This document shows positions 57,201 through 64,000 of a DNA stretch of 64,000 bases, in pieces. The notes under the pieces are model-generated. The model saw only the letters and a list, made by a program, of their open reading frames with translations. It was not told the DNA's origin and made no database searches. The stretch's first letter is position 1. Each line of letters begins with the position of its first letter. Both the position numbers and the translations under genes were made by a program. The stretch is from Pseudomonadota bacterium (lineage in GTDB: Bacteria; Pseudomonadota; Gammaproteobacteria; Burkholderiales; Rhodocyclaceae), in contig JAGTRT010000028.1 in assembly GCA_018261895.1 (NCBI GenBank), positions 1-64,000 of the forward strand, written 5' to 3'.

Positions 57201-57457
57201 GACAGTACCTGCTCGCCGGGCCGGGCCACAAGGTTTTCGACATCCTTGGCCGAGGCGCCAGGGAAGGCGATCAGGACATCGGCCATGGTCACGTCGATCT
57301 GCGGCTCTTCCTCGCGCGGCGTGACGAGCGTGGCGAACAGCCCCATCAGGAAGGCGACCAGCGCCAGCAAGGGCGTCATTCGTGAATTCTGGAAGGCGGC
57401 GGCGATGCGCCCCGAAATACCCAAACTCGTGCCGAGCGCGGTCTTCTCGCTGCTCAT
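54227..57457 (-). CDS. RND-family efflux pump, inner-membrane permease
   Basis: 1076 residues, twelve membrane helices in two halves with two large periplasmic domains. Family marks: TPREEEPQIDV after TM1, GASAKDVENLVARPGEQ, and in TM4 GILVDDAIVVVENI with the proton-relay Asp pair. The second half has FTATSMIGMIALAGIIVRN. It is the AcrB/HAE-type branch of tripartite pumps; substrate unknown. It starts three bases after the fusion protein gene and overlaps the DUF2892 gene. A weak motif copy is read ATVNRINDLKNK. Confidence 0.92.
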   Translation of the reverse strand: MSSEKTALGTSLGISGRIAAAFQNSRMTPLLALVAFLMGLFATLVTPREEEPQIDVTMADVLIAFPGASAKDVENLVARPGEQVLSRMHGVEHVYSASRPGMAVITVQFDVGVKYNDAVLRLYDTVHSNRDWLPPNLGVMDPVIKPRGIDDVPIVALTFWTKDAARSAFELQQVARAVEIELKRIKGTRDVATLGGPDHAIRVLMDADRMNAFGVTPQDIAGALKVSNALQSSGNLTAGNREVLVQTGTYLESAADVKQLVVAVRGEAGERKPVYMSDVATVEDGPDQPKRYAWFGDQSGEFPAVTIQLSKQPGVNAADVANATVNRINDLKNKVIPEGIEVTVTRNYGETATEKAQKLIGKLIFATAFVVLLVFFALGKREAVIVGIAVTLTLAATLFASWAWGFTLNRVSLFALIFSIGILVDDAIVVVENIHRWQGLYPEKSLLEIIPPAVDEVGGPTILATLTVIAALLPMAFVTGLMGPYMSPIPINSSMGMAISLAVAFVVTPWLAARMMKTHGNAHGSHQPSKLDAKLDSTFRKLLTPFLDPIKGGAMRVKLAIAVVLLILGSVSLAYFQLVVLKMLPFDNKSEFQVILDMPVGTPVEETARVLHEIGAELALEKDVTNYQAYAGTASPINFNGLVRQYYLRAAPEKGDIQVNLADKHHRSRQSHEIAVSLRDRIEAIGKRNGGVAKVVEVPPGPPVMSPIVAEIYGPDMKGQMSVGKQVRKAFEATPDIVAIDDYIEADARKVVLHVLQSKAAQLGVAQSDIVEVVGMGLAGQDVTPARNTDSKFEIPVRVTLPAEKQSNLDALLKLRVRSRDGHLVPVSELVEVQDAAREKAIYHKDLLPVVYVVGDMGGKLDSPLYGMFDIRSKINGMELKEGGTLGEWFIRQPNDPYAGYSVKWDGEWKVTYETFRDMGIAYGVGLILIYLLVVAHFGSYLVPLIIMAPIPLTIIGVMPGHALFGSQFTATSMIGMIALAGIIVRNSILLVDFIKLQVANGMPFHDAVIQSAAVRAKPIALTALAAMLGAMFILDDPIFNGLALALIFGIMVSTLLTLVVIPVLYFSAFRKEHQQ
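56459..56490 (-). repeat. Uptake-like motif copy, antisense in the RND gene
   Basis: Minus strand: TACGGTCAACCGG, then ATAAAT, then GACTTG, then AAAAACAAA. Read as ATVNRINDLKNK in the common antisense frame. The second tract is displaced by one or two bases. Confidence 0.65.
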
Positions 57458-57460
57458 GGC

Positions 57461-58450
57461 CTAGTTAGCCGATTTCAGTTGAATGCTGGCCTTGACCGGA
57501 TCGGTGACCACCTTGTCACCGGCGGCCAAACCCGCCAGCACCTCGATCTCGCCGAGCCCGACGGCATCGCCGAGGCGCAGCTGGCGCAACGACAGACGGT
57601 TGTCGGCCGTCTGCACGTAAACCGCAGCCACTTCGCCACGACGCAGCACGGCGCTGGCCGGCACCGTCAGCTTTTCCGACTGACCGGTGATGAAATGCAC
57701 GCGGGCGAACATCCCCGGCGTCGCTTCCGGCACATCGGGCAGCGTGACGCGGACCTGTGAAACGTGCGTCGCCGCATCGGCCGTCGGCAGGACCTGAACC
57801 TTGACGGCATCGACCCACTTGCCCAGTTCAGGAAACTCGACGCGCGCCGTTTTGACATCGCGCATTGCCTTCAGTCGGTATTGCGGAATGCTCGCCGTGA
57901 CGCGCAAGGCGCCCGGCTGGTAGAGGGTGAACAGCGGCTTGCCCGGCGTCGCCATGTCGCCCATTTCGGCGTGGCGGCGGGCGATGATGCCGTTCATCGG
58001 CGAGACGATGGTGGCGTGGCTCTGGCTGGCCCCGGCAGCGGCGCGATTGGCCGCGGTGGAATCGAGGTCGGCGCGGGCCTTGTCGAGGGCGGCCGAACTC
58101 ATGAACTTCTGCGCGACGAGACTTTTCGTCCGTTCGAAATTGACCTTGGCGTTGGCGTACTGCGCCTCGGCGGCACGCGCCGCTTCGGCCGCCTCACGGG
58201 CATCGATACGCATCAGCACATCACCCTTCTTGACGGACTGGCCGGCATCGGCCTTGACCTCCAGCACCCGGCCGGCCACCTGGGCGCCCACCGTTGCCTG
58301 CTGCACGGCTTCGACCAGCGATTCAGCCGGGAAGGCCAGATCGACGGCATGCGGCTTGACGGTGATGACCGACAAGGGCTCAGCCGCGGATGCGACGGTC
58401 AACCCGAAAAAAAGGCTAAAAATGAAATATCGAATGGTATTTGCGCTCAT
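57461..58450 (-). CDS. RND periplasmic adaptor (membrane fusion protein)
   Basis: 329 residues from ATG 58450; ATG 58462 is an alternative. The signal peptide (RYFIFSLFFGLTVASA) overlaps a motif copy. The rest is a biotinyl-lipoyl-like domain (VGAQVAGRVLEVKADAGQSVKKGDVL), a helical hairpin (DLDSTAANRAAAGASQS), lipoyl second half (GIIARRHAEMGDMATPG), a beta-barrel and a membrane-proximal domain. It links the RND pump to an outer-membrane channel that is not encoded here. Confidence 0.9.
   Translation of the reverse strand: MSANTIRYFIFSLFFGLTVASAAEPLSVITVKPHAVDLAFPAESLVEAVQQATVGAQVAGRVLEVKADAGQSVKKGDVLMRIDAREAAEAARAAEAQYANAKVNFERTKSLVAQKFMSSAALDKARADLDSTAANRAAAGASQSHATIVSPMNGIIARRHAEMGDMATPGKPLFTLYQPGALRVTASIPQYRLKAMRDVKTARVEFPELGKWVDAVKVQVLPTADAATHVSQVRVTLPDVPEATPGMFARVHFITGQSEKLTVPASAVLRRGEVAAVYVQTADNRLSLRQLRLGDAVGLGEIEVLAGLAAGDKVVTDPVKASIQLKSAN
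58394..58429 (+). repeat. Uptake-like motif copy forming the signal peptide of the fusion protein
   Basis: Plus strand: GACGGTCAACCCG, then AAAAAAA, then GGCT, then AAAAATGAAAT. On the minus-strand gene it is read YFIFSLFFGLTV, in the common sense frame, and makes the hydrophobic core of the signal peptide. Confidence 0.85.
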
Positions 58451-58543
58451 GAATATAAGCATACGCTAATTTATAGCGACAGCACAAGCTGCTATTGCCT
58501 GACACATTGATTTCATTGAATTTTGGCCAAGGCCGTGACGGCG

Positions 58544-59821
58544 TCAGGATGGCTGCCAGATGTTGCGGCAGCGTGTTTCCTTGACCCACCAGCAGGCCGC
58601 CGCCCCCAAAAGCGCGAAAACGGTCACGACGAGCACGCCGTGACGCCAGGTCTCGACATCGTAAACCCGCGCGCCGCCGATCATTTCCCCCTTCCAGCCG
58701 AGGTCCATGACCCAGCCGACGAAAGGCTGCAGCAGCGCGGCCGTCATGAAGCCACCCATATTGGCGACGCTGGTCGACATGCCGGACAACAAGGGCGGAT
58801 TGACCTCTTTGGAACAGGCCCAGGTCAGGCTGAAGCCGGCCGTGGTCAGCCCGAGCACAGCGAACAGTGTGTAGGAAAGCGCAACCGGCATGCTCACACA
58901 GGACCACAGGATGAGCCAGATCACGGCATACAGGTGCGAGGCGGCGATGAGCACCGGGCGGCGTTTCCCGAGGCGATCGGAAAGGCCGCCGATGAACAGG
59001 CAGCCAACCGCGAAGCCGCCGAACCACAGGGACAAATGCGTCGTGGCTACCGATCTGGCAAGGCCATGCACCTGCATCAGATAGGGCGTCGCCCACAGTC
59101 CGGCAAAGGTAAAAAAGGCGCCGCACATGCCGGTGTTGACCAGCAACGGCGGCCAGGTTGCCCGGTTGCGGATCACCGAGAGCAGGCCCGAGATCACTGC
59201 TGTCCGGTCAAAAGCGGCTTTTGGCGGTGCATCCTTGCCGTCCGGCGCATCGCGCACGATCAGCCAGCACAGTACGCCAAGGATCAGCGAAACCACCCCG
59301 ACGCCGATGAACACGCCACGCCATCCGGTGGCCTGCGCTACGGCGGACAGCGGCGCCCCGGCCAGCACCGAGCCCAGATTGCCGATCAGCATGCAGATGC
59401 CAACCATGGTGGCGAAGCGGTTTTCCTCGAACCAGACGGCAATCAGCTTGAGCATGGCGATGAAGGTCACCGACACGCCCAGGCCGACCAATGTCCGGCC
59501 GACCAGCGCCAGCTCGAGCGTCGGCGCCATGCCGAAGAGGAAACTGCCGGCGCCGCCGACCAGCCCGCCGAGCGCCAGAATGCGGCGCGGGCCCAGCGTA
59601 TCGACGAGGATGCCGGTCGGCACCTGCATCACGGTATACACATAAAAATAGGTGGCCGCCAGAATCCCCAGCGAGGCTGCGGAGGTCTCGAAGGCAGCGG
59701 CCAGATCGGGCGCAATGCCGGCCGGCGCAAAGCGCTGGAAGAAAGACAGGATGTAGGCGACCGCGACGACGCCGAGGGCGATCCAGCGGCGGCGCATCTG
59801 TTCGGCGGTCAAGGCTTTCAT
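58544..59821 (-). CDS. Major facilitator superfamily transporter
   Basis: 425 residues, twelve hydrophobic segments. The N-terminal half has YILSFFQRFAPAGIAPDL and TGILVDTLGPRRILALGG (the MFS loop 2-3 motif, D..GRR-like), and the second half GGLSDRLGKRRPVLIA. It resembles sugar-acid or organic-anion symporters of the family, but the substrate cannot be read. It lies upstream of the fusion protein gene with a 93-bp spacer, and after the cytochrome c gene. Confidence 0.87.
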   Translation of the reverse strand: MKALTAEQMRRRWIALGVVAVAYILSFFQRFAPAGIAPDLAAAFETSAASLGILAATYFYVYTVMQVPTGILVDTLGPRRILALGGLVGGAGSFLFGMAPTLELALVGRTLVGLGVSVTFIAMLKLIAVWFEENRFATMVGICMLIGNLGSVLAGAPLSAVAQATGWRGVFIGVGVVSLILGVLCWLIVRDAPDGKDAPPKAAFDRTAVISGLLSVIRNRATWPPLLVNTGMCGAFFTFAGLWATPYLMQVHGLARSVATTHLSLWFGGFAVGCLFIGGLSDRLGKRRPVLIAASHLYAVIWLILWSCVSMPVALSYTLFAVLGLTTAGFSLTWACSKEVNPPLLSGMSTSVANMGGFMTAALLQPFVGWVMDLGWKGEMIGGARVYDVETWRHGVLVVTVFALLGAAACWWVKETRCRNIWQPS

Positions 59822-59860
59822 TCAGTCTCGCTTTTGGTCATCATGCGCCCGGGCAAAGGC

Positions 59861-60163
59861 TTACTTCTGGGACAGCACCCACTTGGCGAGCGTGGCGGCC
59901 TCGGCATCGGTCACGTTGTTCGGCGGCATCGGCACCTGGCCCCACTCGCCTTGGCTGCCGCCCTTGATCTTGGCCGTCAATGCAGCCTCGGCACCCTTTT
60001 CTGCACCACGCTTGGCGGCGATGTCCTTGTAGGCCGGGCCGACGATTTTCTTGTCAATGGCGTGGCAGGTCATGCAGTTCTTGGCCTTGGCCAGCTCCGG
60101 CGATGCGTGCACTGAGCCGCAAGCCACGAGGAAAGCGCCGGCGATGATGACTGTCTTGTACAT
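59861..60163 (-). CDS. Class I cytochrome c (c551/c8-like)
   Basis: 100 residues with a signal peptide (IIAGAFLVACGSVHA). Haem motif CMTCHAID and an axial Met in GQVPMPPNN, the arrangement of small c8/c551 electron carriers in denitrifying and respiring betaproteobacteria. A short class I cytochrome of normal length. It is between the MFS gene and the K+ channel gene on the same strand. Confidence 0.92.
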   Translation of the reverse strand: MYKTVIIAGAFLVACGSVHASPELAKAKNCMTCHAIDKKIVGPAYKDIAAKRGAEKGAEAALTAKIKGGSQGEWGQVPMPPNNVTDAEAATLAKWVLSQK

Positions 60164-60234
60164 GTTTCTCCCTCCAGAAATTCGCGGCCGGCAGAGACAC
60201 CTGCCGAATGAACCGCATCACGCAATACCTTACA

Positions 60235-61275
60235 TCAGGACGCCATTTCGATCAGCAGCGTCTCTATTTCAGTACGCCCGACCGGGCTGGCCATGGCAAT
60301 CAGCATGTAGCCGGGCTTGAGCAGAAAGTCCTTGTCCGGATTGAACTCCCAGTTGCCATTGCGCTCGCGCACGGCCAGAAAAACGTAGTTGGCGCTGCGC
60401 AACTTGAGCGTGCCCAGCGGTTTCGGAATGAACCCGGCCGGCACCGGCACTTCTTCGATCCGCAGGCTTTTTTCCGATTTCAGCATTTCGTCGAGGAAGG
60501 ACACGACGTGCGGACGAATCATCGCCGACGCGATCCGCATGCCGCCCGTGAAATCGGGGGAGACGATGGCATCGGCGCCGGCCTTGCGCATCTTCTCGAC
60601 ATTGCGGGTTTCCGTGCAGCGCGCCACGACGCGGAGCTCCGGTTTCAACTGCTTGGCCGTGATGACGATCATGAGGTTCCGCGAGTCGTCGCCAGTCACG
60701 GCAAAAAGACCCTTGGCGTCCTCGAGGTCGGCGGCGACCAGGACATCGTCGTCGCTGGCATCGCCATGGAGATAGAGGAAGCCGATGTTCTTTTCCTTGT
60801 ACTCCTCCAGTCGGTGGAGGTCTTCGTCGATGCCGACAAAATGGCGGTGGGTGGCCTCGAGTTCGCGCGCGATGTTGCGGCCGACCCGGCCAAAACCACA
60901 GAGGATGTAGTGGCCCTTGAGTTTCTTGATTGCTTTTTCCATGCGTTTTCTCCGCAGGGTTCCATTGAGATCGGTTTCGAGCAGCGCGACGGTCACCACC
61001 GAAAAGAGCAGCGACAGATTGCCTGCGCCGAGAATGCCGATGACCACCGTCAGGACGCGCGCCGGCTGATTGCTCGACATGTCGATGATTTCACCGAAGC
61101 CGATGGTGGCGACGGTGATGAAGGTCATGTAGAAACAGTCAAACCACGAATACTTTCCCTCGGTCAGCACCATGTAGCCCACGGTGCCAAACAGGTGCAC
61201 GGCGAAGAGCAGCCCTACCGCTAGGTAGAGGAGGCGGAAGATGTATCCGGCCTGCGCCGTGTTGATCGTGGCCAC
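60235..61275 (-). CDS. Potassium channel with RCK (TrkA-N) domains
   Basis: 346 residues. Two membrane segments flank a pore helix with the selectivity filter TVATIGFGE (usual form is TVGYG; TIGFGE occurs in some bacterial channels). The cytoplasmic part starts with RCK-N ([19 protein letters not shown], Rossmann-type GxGxx[14 protein letters not shown]) and RCK-C ([13 protein letters not shown]). A Kch/MthK-like channel gated by nucleotide or ion. It is upstream of a cytochrome c gene. Confidence 0.9.
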   Translation of the reverse strand: MATINTAQAGYIFRLLYLAVGLLFAVHLFGTVGYMVLTEGKYSWFDCFYMTFITVATIGFGEIIDMSSNQPARVLTVVIGILGAGNLSLLFSVVTVALLETDLNGTLRRKRMEKAIKKLKGHYILCGFGRVGRNIARELEATHRHFVGIDEDLHRLEEYKEKNIGFLYLHGDASDDDVLVAADLEDAKGLFAVTGDDSRNLMIVITAKQLKPELRVVARCTETRNVEKMRKAGADAIVSPDFTGGMRIASAMIRPHVVSFLDEMLKSEKSLRIEEVPVPAGFIPKPLGTLKLRSANYVFLAVRERNGNWEFNPDKDFLLKPGYMLIAMASPVGRTEIETLLIEMAS

Positions 61276-61288
61276 CGACGATCTCCGC

Positions 61289-61780
61289 TCAGTCGACCAG
61301 GGGGACCGACTGGGTCATGAAGATGACCGCCTTGCCGCCGTCCATGTTGGCGTGGAGCGACTCGACCAGCGGCGGATTGACTGCCTGCTCGGCGTCCCAT
61401 TTGACGATGAAGTTGGCGCCTGACCCACCGGAGGCATCGTTGAGTTCGACGAAGAGTTCAAGCGTGCCAAAAGGCGGCACGAGCATCGGCGTCGGCACGC
61501 GATCGCCGAGCAGCTTGCCGTTGGTGTCGAAATACCGGGCAGACAGAATCCGGATCGGGCGCTTGCCATCCGTGTTGCGGATACTGACCAGCGCGGACAG
61601 CAAAACCTGCGAAGCTTTGCCGCTCTTGCCCAGATTCCCGTAGAGCATGTGCGAATAGATCGGCAGGTAGAGGGTCTGCCCCTTGACCAGCGGCCTTGAT
61701 TCCTGGGCTGCGGCAAGGGCCGACAAGGCGGCCAGCATCACGGCGAGCAGCGAGCCTCGCCAGAATTCCCGATAGTTCAT
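61289..61780 (-). CDS. DUF3124 family exported protein
   Basis: 163 residues with a signal peptide ([15 protein letters not shown]). The mature domain has [52 protein letters not shown] and [13 protein letters not shown], the DUF3124 pattern of short beta-strands. No function known. Ends 14 bases before the channel gene, so the two may be co-transcribed. Confidence 0.82.
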   Translation of the reverse strand: MNYREFWRGSLLAVMLAALSALAAAQESRPLVKGQTLYLPIYSHMLYGNLGKSGKASQVLLSALVSIRNTDGKRPIRILSARYFDTNGKLLGDRVPTPMLVPPFGTLELFVELNDASGGSGANFIVKWDAEQAVNPPLVESLHANMDGGKAVIFMTQSVPLVD

Positions 61781-61874
61781 CACTCCCCCTTTTCTTGTTG
61801 CAGCGGAACTTGAGCCCCTTCGGCCCGATTCTGCCACAAGCCCCGCGCTACGGGGCAACGGGAGAAGCCTGCAG

Positions 61875-62255
61875 CTAAGGTGAAGCGGCAGCCAGCCGCG
61901 CGCGCAGATAGTCGCCGAGCGACCCCCAGTCCACCGGCTTGACGAGATGGCTGGCGCCCAGCTGGCGCATCCGTTCGAGCGCGACGGGATCGCTCCGCCC
62001 GCTGAGCAGCACCAGCGGGAAGCGCTCGCCGTGCGACTGCCGGATGGCGGCGCAGACCTCGAAACCGTCGAGCCCCGGCATCTCGACATCGATCAAGGCA
62101 ATGTCGAACGGCGCCTGGCGGAATGCGGCCAGGGCATCCGTGCCGTTATCGGTCAGCGTCAGCGCGAAGTCGTCCCCGCCCAGCGCGGCCTGGGTGAGCA
62201 GACGGGCGGTCGGATCGTCGTCCGCCACCAGGACTCGCCAGGCAGGCCGGTTCAC
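61875..62255 (-). CDS. Single-domain response regulator coupled to hybrid kinase
   Basis: 126 residues from GTG 62255, whose GTGA overlaps the kinase stop. Receiver features: VLVADDDP (acidic pair), IALIDVEMPGLDG (phosphoacceptor Asp), VLLSGRS and LVKPVD. No output domain. Likely receives phosphate from the HPt domain at the end of the adjacent kinase. Confidence 0.88.
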   Translation of the reverse strand: MNRPAWRVLVADDDPTARLLTQAALGGDDFALTLTDNGTDALAAFRQAPFDIALIDVEMPGLDGFEVCAAIRQSHGERFPLVLLSGRSDPVALERMRQLGASHLVKPVDWGSLGDYLRARLAAASP

Positions 62256-64000
62256 GATGCCAGCTCCGCGAGGACGTCCTTCAAGGCCGCATCGACCCGC
62301 TTCCATTCGGCCCGCAGGCCGTCGACGCGGGTCAGCAATTGCCGCATCTGCCCTTCGCGGCCAAGCTGCTCGACCTCGCTACAGCGCGCCGCCAGCGCGT
62401 TGGCGCCGACGTTGAAGCTGCTCGACTTGAGGGCGTGTGCGACGCGCGCCAGCAGGGCGATATCGGCGTCCGCCAGCGCGAGGTCGAAGCGGGCCCATTC
62501 GCGTTCCGCCGCTTTCAGGTAAGCCTCGATGACCTGCCTGACCAGCGCGTCACCGCCTTGCGGCGACAAGGCCCGGATCTTGTCAAACGCCGCCGGATCG
62601 AGGACGGGGCCGCTGTCGGGCGAGTTCTCGTTTCCGCCAGCCCCCGCCTCGCCACGGCCGGCGACCGGTTTCCGCCGCTCGAGCGGGAGCCAGCGGGCGA
62701 GCACGGCGAACAGGTCGTCGCCGTTGTAGGGCTTGGCCAGGTAGGCATCCATGCCGGCGTCGACACAGCGCTCGCGGTCCCCCTTCATGGCGTTGGCGGT
62801 CAGGGCGATGACCGGCAGATGCTCGCCGCTGGCCGCCTCCTTTGCGCGCAAGGCGCGGGTCGCGGCAAAGCCGTCGAGGACCGGCATCTGGCAGTCCATC
62901 AGCACCAGGTCGACCGTTTCGGACATCAGCAGATCGAGCGCATGCTGTCCGTCGTTCGCCGAGACGACCTCGAGCCCGATTCTCTCCAGCTGCGCGCGGG
63001 CCACGATCAGGTTGCTCTCGTTGTCTTCGGCCAGCAGTACCCGGCCGCGCAGCTTGCGGAGCGCCGAATTGTCGCGCGGACTCTCGCTGCGTTCGCGCCG
63101 GTTGAGCACGGCGTCGATGGCGCTCAGGAACTCGGCCTGACGGAAGGGCTTCGGCAGGCAGAAGGCCACCTCCAGACCGGCTTTTTTGAGCTGCTGCCCC
63201 ATTTCCGGCACAGCCGAAAAAACAATCAACTGCACGGCCGATCCGCGCTGATCGGCCCGCAGGGCGCGAATCAGGTCGAGCCCGGACATTTCAGCCATTT
63301 CCATGTCGATGACCAGCAAGGCATAGGGCTCGCCGGCGGCAAAGGCCGTATTGACCATCGCCAGGGCCTGCAATCCGGAAGCCGCCGTATCCGCCGCCAG
63401 CCCGCGACCGCCAAGCTGGGCGAGCAGGATGTCGCCGTGTTCCGGCGTATCGTCAACGAGCAGGATGCGCCGAGCGGCCTCCTTGACCGCAATCGGTGCC
63501 GGCCGCACCGGCTCCGGCAGCTTTCCGCGCGGCAACGACAGATCCACCGTGAAACAAGCGCCTTCGCCCGACTGGCTCTCGACGCCGATGCGCCCACCCA
63601 TCATGTCGACCAGGCGGCGACAGATGGCCAGCCCCAGGCCCGTGCCGCCGTATTGCCGGCTGGTCGAGCCGTCGGCCTGGGCAAAATGCTCGAAAATTCG
63701 CTCCTGCGCATCGAGCGGAATGCCGATTCCGGTGTCTTTGACGGTCAACCGGAAATTTTGGCTATTTTCGAAATCTTCGACGACGCGCAAACCCAGGAAA
63801 ACCTGGCCGCTGGCCGTGAATTTCACGGCATTGCCGAGCAGATTGACGACAATCTGACGCAGGCGCAGCGCATCGCCCCGCACCACGAGATTTTCATCGG
63901 GCGGCAGATCGGCGACCAATTCAAGGCCCTTCCGGCTGGCCTGCGGGGAGAACATTTCCAGCGCCTCTTCCAGCAGATTGCGCAGATCGAAATCGACGAC
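62252..64000 (-). CDS. Hybrid sensor histidine kinase, C-terminal part (HATPase, two receivers, HPt; runs off window)
   Basis: The visible 582 codons (open to the window end) begin before the ATPase domain: NLLGNAVKFT, TVKDTGIGIP, GGTGLGLAICRRLV. Receiver 1 (RRILLVDDTPEHG, LLVIDMEMAEMSG) and receiver 2 (RVLLAEDNESN, LVLMDCQMPVLDG, ALTANAMKGD, AKPYNGD) follow, then an HPt domain with the phosphoryl His in AHALKSSSFNVGA. This is a BarA-like multi-step phosphorelay. The HisKA and sensor part lie beyond base 64000. A motif copy (63737-63774) is read exactly at the start of the TVKDTGIGIP ATPase motif. Confidence 0.93.
   Translation of the reverse strand, partial: VVDFDLRNLLEEALEMFSPQASRKGLELVADLPPDENLVVRGDALRLRQIVVNLLGNAVKFTASGQVFLGLRVVEDFENSQNFRLTVKDTGIGIPLDAQERIFEHFAQADGSTSRQYGGTGLGLAICRRLVDMMGGRIGVESQSGEGACFTVDLSLPRGKLPEPVRPAPIAVKEAARRILLVDDTPEHGDILLAQLGGRGLAADTAASGLQALAMVNTAFAAGEPYALLVIDMEMAEMSGLDLIRALRADQRGSAVQLIVFSAVPEMGQQLKKAGLEVAFCLPKPFRQAEFLSAIDAVLNRRERSESPRDNSALRKLRGRVLLAEDNESNLIVARAQLERIGLEVVSANDGQHALDLLMSETVDLVLMDCQMPVLDGFAATRALRAKEAASGEHLPVIALTANAMKGDRERCVDAGMDAYLAKPYNGDDLFAVLARWLPLERRKPVAGRGEAGAGGNENSPDSGPVLDPAAFDKIRALSPQGGDALVRQVIEAYLKAAEREWARFDLALADADIALLARVAHALKSSSFNVGANALAARCSEVEQLGREGQMRQLLTRVDGLRAEWKRVDAALKDVLAELAS
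63737..63774 (+). repeat. Uptake-like motif copy at the kinase G1-type ATPase motif
   Basis: Plus strand: TTTGACGGTCAACCGG, then AAATTTT, then GGCT, then ATTTTCGAAAT. On the minus-strand gene it is read NSQNFRLTVKDTG, so the core encodes the FRLTV that leads into the conserved DTGIGI residues, in the common sense frame. Confidence 0.88.

Noticed and set aside
54926-57385. Open reading frame of 819 codons opposite the RND pump
   Set aside because: A shadow of the pump gene; same reasons as above.
62905-62920. GGTCGACCGT in the hybrid kinase resembling the core
   Set aside because: Flanks are GC-rich, without the two A/T tracts.

Overview
The window is a dense, high-GC stretch of a bacterial chromosome (about 63 genes, short spacers, no spacer over 300 bases). 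Gene families, gene order (yhdP, nitrilase, tldD; mnmA, nudJ; glcDEF) and protein style suggest a betaproteobacterium, most likely Rhodocyclales (Dechloromonas/Azonexus-like). This is an inference from resemblance, not a database result. I see no rRNA, tRNA, CRISPR array, insertion sequence or prophage.

Layout. 1-5.4 kb: purB (partial), a YibF-like GST, an HD-GYP protein, the coupled set nudJ / Cys-His-Asp periplasmic protein / mnmA, then ilvE and a CHCC zinc-finger protein. 5.4-11 kb: waaF, NTF2-like protein, YheT-like hydrolase, phosphomannomutase and a degenerate EAL-HDOD protein. 11-16.6 kb (minus): alaS, small exported proteins, and a UgpB-like binding protein coupled to UgpQ. 16.7-21.6 kb (plus): lipoprotein, Cache-type histidine kinase with its overlapping receiver protein, and an RhlE helicase. 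21.8-29.4 kb (minus): PP2C phosphatase, then a six-gene, almost gapless glycolate/glyoxylate operon (hyi, gckA, glcD, glcE, glcF, HDOD). 29.4-32.6 kb: cobalamin adenosyltransferase, an island of two compositionally different genes (one a P-loop kinase-like protein), and a dienoyl-CoA isomerase-like crotonase. 32.6-45.5 kb: aroG, radical SAM protein, cytochrome c4, a damaged tldD, nitrilase, yhdP, glnE, mscL. 45.6-53.8 kb: an aminotransferase that lacks its PLP-lysine segment, mtnA with a class II aldolase and a CDF metal exporter, a PilZ protein, two GlxR-type reductases and a GGDEF-EAL protein. 54-64 kb (minus): RND efflux system, MFS transporter, cytochrome c, K+ channel, DUF3124 protein, and a response regulator coupled to a large hybrid kinase that runs off the window.

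The most unusual feature is a dispersed motif of about 35 bp, found 16 times with one further marginal copy (about one per 4 kb) on both strands. It has a core ACGGTC(A/G)ACCGG, a short A/T tract, about 4-6 bases, and a second A/T tract roughly one helical turn away. Four near-identical copies are intergenic and three of these sit beside intrinsic terminators; the other twelve lie inside genes. All eight sense copies use one reading frame and all four antisense copies use one other frame. Several in-gene copies coincide with residues that belong to the protein family, so the motif looks like selected DNA rather than inserted DNA. The layout (core plus two phased A/T tracts) resembles Pasteurellaceae DNA uptake signal sequences. 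My leading hypothesis is an undescribed uptake-type or chromosome-organising signal; this rests on pattern reading alone.
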